Origin: Tardiphaga sp051811025
GTDB lineage: Bacteria > Pseudomonadota > Alphaproteobacteria > Rhizobiales > Xanthobacteraceae
Direction: 5' to 3'
Length of the DNA: 64,000 nucleotides
Assembly (NCBI RefSeq): GCF_051811025.1
Contig: NZ_JBPWQE010000001.1
Span: forward strand, 3,534,001-3,598,000
The stretch's first letter is position 1; the number at the start of each line of letters is the position of its first letter. Below, one piece after another: positions 61,445 to 64,000 of this stretch. Both the position numbers and the translations under genes were made by a program. The notes under the pieces are model-generated. The model was not told the origin of the DNA. It worked only from the letters and a program-made list of their open reading frames with translations, and made no database searches.

Positions 61445-62644
61445 TTAAGCCACCGCCGCCTTGGTCATCGGCACCACGCTTTTGCCGGTCAGCACATCCA
61501 TCGCTGCCATCACGCCGCCAGCGCGGTGCGGCACCTTGGCGAGTTCAAGACCCATCTCGACGCCGGCCAGTGTGCCCATCAACATCAGGTCGTTGAAGTG
61601 GCCGATATGGCCGATGCGGAAGATCTTGCCCTTCCACTTGTTGAGGCCGGTGCCGAGCGACATGTCGAAGTTTTCGAGCACCACCTTGCGGAATTTGTCG
61701 GCGTCATGCCCTTCCGGCATCAGCACGGCGGTCAGCGCCGGCGAGTGGTCGTGCTGTTCGATAGAGACCGTCTCGAGGCCCCAGGCCTTGACGGCGGCGC
61801 GAGCCGCAGCGCCGTGGCGCTTGTGACGCGCGAACACGTTGTCGAGACCTTCCTCCTCCAGCATCGCCACGCCTTCCTTGAGTGCGTAGAGCAGATTGGT
61901 GGCAGGCGTGTAGGGCCAGGAGCCGAGCTTGTTGGCGGCAATGATCTCTTCCCAGTCCCAGTAGGAGCGGAAGGAGTTGTTGGTCTTGGAGGCTGCGAGC
62001 GCCTTCTCGGAGACGGCGTTGAAGCCAAGACCCGGCGGCAGCATCAGGCCCTTCTGCGAGCCAGCCACCGAGACGTCGATGCCCCAGGCGTCGTGTTCAT
62101 ATTCCAGCGAGCCGAGGCCGGAGACCGTATCGACCATCAGCAGTGCCGGATGCTTCACGCGGTCGAGGAGCTTGCGGACATCTTGCGGATGGGTGACGCA
62201 ACCGGTTGAGGTCTCGTTATGGACGATCATCACGGCCTTGATGGCGTGCGACTTGTCGGCAGCGAGACGCTTCTCGATCTCGGCGAGATCGGCGCCGTGG
62301 CGCCAGTCGCCCGGCACGAAATCAATATCGAGCTTGAACTTTTCGGCGAGGCCGCGCCACAGCGTGGCGAACTGGCCGGTCTCGGCCATCAGTACCTTGT
62401 CGCCCGGCGACAGCGTATTGACGATGGCGGCTTCCCAGGCGCCGGTGCCCGAGGACGGATAGATCATGACCGGCTGCTTGGTCCGGAATACACGCTGCAT
62501 CGCAGCAATGACGTGGAGGCCGAGCTCGGCGAATTCGGGACCGCGATGGTCCAACGTGGGCATATCCATCGCCCGCAGCACCCGGTCGGGTACGTTGGTC
62601 GGGCCAGGAATCTGCAGGAAATGCCTTCCGGTGTGCACGGTCAT
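61445..62644 (-). CDS. Class V aminotransferase, serine-glyoxylate aminotransferase type, 399 aa
   Basis: PLP enzyme of the serine-glyoxylate/alanine-glyoxylate aminotransferase group: N-terminal I-P-G-P-T-N-V-P near 12-19, S-S-G-T-G-A-W near 64-70, D 172 in V-D-T-V-S-G, and the PLP Lys 198 in A-G-S-Q-K-G-L. It would pass the amino group of serine to glyoxylate, giving hydroxypyruvate and glycine (serine-cycle or photorespiration-type chemistry). ATG 62644 is preceded by GGGAAGGACGAG. It is divergent from an FAD-linked oxidase gene that may feed glyoxylate-related acids. Confidence 0.93.
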   Translation of the reverse strand: MTVHTGRHFLQIPGPTNVPDRVLRAMDMPTLDHRGPEFAELGLHVIAAMQRVFRTKQPVMIYPSSGTGAWEAAIVNTLSPGDKVLMAETGQFATLWRGLAEKFKLDIDFVPGDWRHGADLAEIEKRLAADKSHAIKAVMIVHNETSTGCVTHPQDVRKLLDRVKHPALLMVDTVSGLGSLEYEHDAWGIDVSVAGSQKGLMLPPGLGFNAVSEKALAASKTNNSFRSYWDWEEIIAANKLGSWPYTPATNLLYALKEGVAMLEEEGLDNVFARHKRHGAAARAAVKAWGLETVSIEQHDHSPALTAVLMPEGHDADKFRKVVLENFDMSLGTGLNKWKGKIFRIGHIGHFNDLMLMGTLAGVEMGLELAKVPHRAGGVMAAMDVLTGKSVVPMTKAAVA

Positions 62645-62725
62645 GTCTCGTCCTTCCCAGATCGATTTTTTGAAGCCGATTTGATTGAAACGCCCGGATA
62701 GCACCTTTCAAACGGCTTGTCCCGC

Positions 62726-62741
62726 CTCTGGTATACCAGAG
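62726..62741. promoter_or_regulatory. 16-bp perfect palindrome of GntR-operator type
   Basis: CTCTGGTATACCAGAG is a perfect palindrome whose core TGGTATACCA matches the operator style of GntR/FadR-type regulators (TGGT-Nx-ACCA). It lies in the divergent gap between the aminotransferase (start 62644) and the FAD-linked oxidase (start 62887), 82 and 145 bases from the two starts, so it could control both. No GntR gene is in the window. Confidence 0.6.
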
Positions 62742-62886
62742 CGCCGAAGAAAAACGTGGGGCAGCCATGAGGATTTCTTATCCCTGCCGTATCCCCTCCC
62801 GGCGGCTGCCGGAGCCCGGCACCTCCGGGTTGCCAAGCCGGAATCCGGATGCAAGACAGGATGATAGAGGGACGAGGCGGAAATCC

Positions 62887-64000
62887 ATGGCGAAGGCGGC
62901 AATCATTCGAAGCACGGCTGCAGACAGCGCGCTGGCGGCGAAGCTGTCGCGGGAAGTCTCCGGCCACGTCTTCTTCGACCCGTTCAATCGCGGCCGTTAT
63001 GCCACTGATGCCTCGTTCTACCAGATCGTACCGTTCGGTGTGGTCGTCCCCCGTACCATCGACGAGGCGCTGCGCGCGCTGGCGATCTGTCGCGACGATG
63101 GCCGCATCGTTACGCCGCGCGGCGGCGGCACCTCGCAATGCGGACAGACTGTCAATGACGGCATCGTCATCGACCTCTCCAAACATCTCAACAAGCTCAT
63201 CTCGCTCGACGTCGAGAACCGCACCTGCATCGTCGAGCCCGGGATCGTGCTGGACGATCTCAACCGGCAGCTCAAGAAACACGGGCTGTGGTTTCCGGTC
63301 GATGTCTCCACCGCGTCGCGCGCCACCATCGGCGGCATGGCCGGCAACAATTCCTGCGGTGGCCGTTCGCTGCGCTACGGCACCATGCGCGACAACACGA
63401 TTGCGATGGATGCCGCACTGGCTGACGGCAATCTGCTGCATTTCGGCGAAGTAAGTTCCGGAGACGATGCGCCTGCCCTGTTTCGCGACATGCTAGCGCT
63501 CGGCGAGCGTGAAGCCACCGAAATCGCGGAACGCTTTCCCCAGGTGCAGCGCCGTGTCGGCGGCTACAATCTCGATGCGCTCACGCCGCGCAACACCGCC
63601 AACAACCTGGCGCATCTCCTCGTGGGCTCCGAAGGCACCCTCGCCTTCACCACACAGGTCGAACTCAAGCTGTGGCCGCTCATCGGCAGCAAGGCACTCG
63701 GTGTCTGTCACTTTGGCAGCTTTTATGAAGCCATGGATGCGACCCAGCACCTGGTCAAGCTCAAGCCCATCGCCGTCGAACTGGTCGACCGCACCATGAT
63801 CGCACTCGGCCGCGACATCGCGATGTTCCAGCCGATCATCAAGAGTGCCGTGCGCGGCGATCCGGATGCACTCCTGATCGTCGAATTCGCGGAAGAGGAT
63901 CAGGCCGCCAATGCCGCGAAGCTGAAAGAGCTCGGCGAGTTGATGGGTGATCTCGGCTTTGGCTGGAACAATCCGCCGCGCAAATGGGGCGGCGTCGTCG
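62887..64000 (+). CDS. FAD-linked oxidase, YdiJ/D-2-hydroxyacid dehydrogenase-like (partial, runs off window)
   Basis: ATG 62887 with GAGGCGG nearby opens a frame that continues to the window end (371 codons). The FAD_binding_4 (PCMH-type) domain is clear: V-V-V-P-R-T-I-D-E-A near 48-57, T-P-R-G-G-G-T-S near 75-82, the I-G-G-M-A-G-N-N-S-C-G-G pair near 149-160, and L-L-V-G-S-E-G-T-L-A near 240-249. The total length is unknown; homologues near 1000 aa add an iron-sulphur domain. Likely oxidises a D-2-hydroxy acid (glycolate, D-lactate or D-2-hydroxyglutarate). Confidence 0.88.
   Translation, partial: MAKAAIIRSTAADSALAAKLSREVSGHVFFDPFNRGRYATDASFYQIVPFGVVVPRTIDEALRALAICRDDGRIVTPRGGGTSQCGQTVNDGIVIDLSKHLNKLISLDVENRTCIVEPGIVLDDLNRQLKKHGLWFPVDVSTASRATIGGMAGNNSCGGRSLRYGTMRDNTIAMDAALADGNLLHFGEVSSGDDAPALFRDMLALGEREATEIAERFPQVQRRVGGYNLDALTPRNTANNLAHLLVGSEGTLAFTTQVELKLWPLIGSKALGVCHFGSFYEAMDATQHLVKLKPIAVELVDRTMIALGRDIAMFQPIIKSAVRGDPDALLIVEFAEEDQAANAAKLKELGELMGDLGFGWNNPPRKWGGVV

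Overview
The window looks like the chromosome of a GC-rich alphaproteobacterium of the Bradyrhizobium / Rhodopseudomonas / Afipia / Tardiphaga group. That placement is inferred from codon bias, from the large number of branched-chain-type (Liv) ABC transporters and CoA-transferases, from tricarboxylate (Tct) transport, and from two kinds of intergenic palindromic repeat of a style common in that group. I see no rRNA, tRNA, CRISPR array or complete insertion sequence.

Layout. (1) 1-3324: a broken edge region with a gene tail, two small lipoproteins, a small hypothetical protein, a truncated gene and one glycosyltransferase. (2) 3358-5212: purU and a HemD-like gene, divergent. (3) 5274-23078: an uptake and activation region. 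A two-domain CoA-transferase is followed by a complete livKHMGF set. A Crp/Fnr-type regulator then stands divergent to a second set, livG-acyl-CoA ligase-livH-livM-livK-livF, followed by a VTT membrane protein and a PaaK-like CoA ligase. The mix of two permease systems with CoA ligases and CoA-transferases suggests import and CoA activation of organic (perhaps aromatic or fatty) acids rather than amino acids. (4) 23137-54254: about 31 kb of surface-polysaccharide genes. The plus-strand part (23137-31326) has two GtrA proteins, a methyltransferase-glycosyltransferase fusion, a GT-C-like membrane protein, an FkbM methyltransferase and an SGNH hydrolase. The minus-strand part holds gmd and fcl (GDP-L-fucose synthesis), at least eight glycosyltransferases, an asparagine-synthase-like amidotransferase, four methyltransferase domains, two hexapeptide acyltransferases and a Wzm/Wzt ABC exporter whose Wzt carries a C-terminal extension. 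A fucosyltransferase-like gene (32669-33520) lies on the plus strand. (5) 54789-64000: a CaiB-type CoA-transferase, a GtrB-like glycosyltransferase, tctCBA, a crotonase-fold protein, a serine-glyoxylate-type aminotransferase and, divergent from it, the start of a large FAD-linked oxidase. A perfect 16-bp palindrome of GntR-operator type lies between the last two.

How the parts work together. The glycan locus has no Wzx/Wzy and no initiating transferase in view, so its polymer is most simply a fucose-containing, methylated O-antigen made in the cytoplasm and exported by Wzm/Wzt. GtrA, GtrB-like and GT-C-like genes could add side groups on the periplasmic side.

Points most worth a second look: all three substrate-binding-protein genes are followed directly by a palindromic repeat; one LivF has Arg in place of the Walker A Lys; the crotonase-like protein lacks both catalytic Glu residues of enoyl-CoA hydratase; the two-domain CoA-transferase keeps its catalytic Asp only in the second half; and the gene tail at the left edge is homologous to an internal beta-rich domain of the 924-residue protein 44 kb away.
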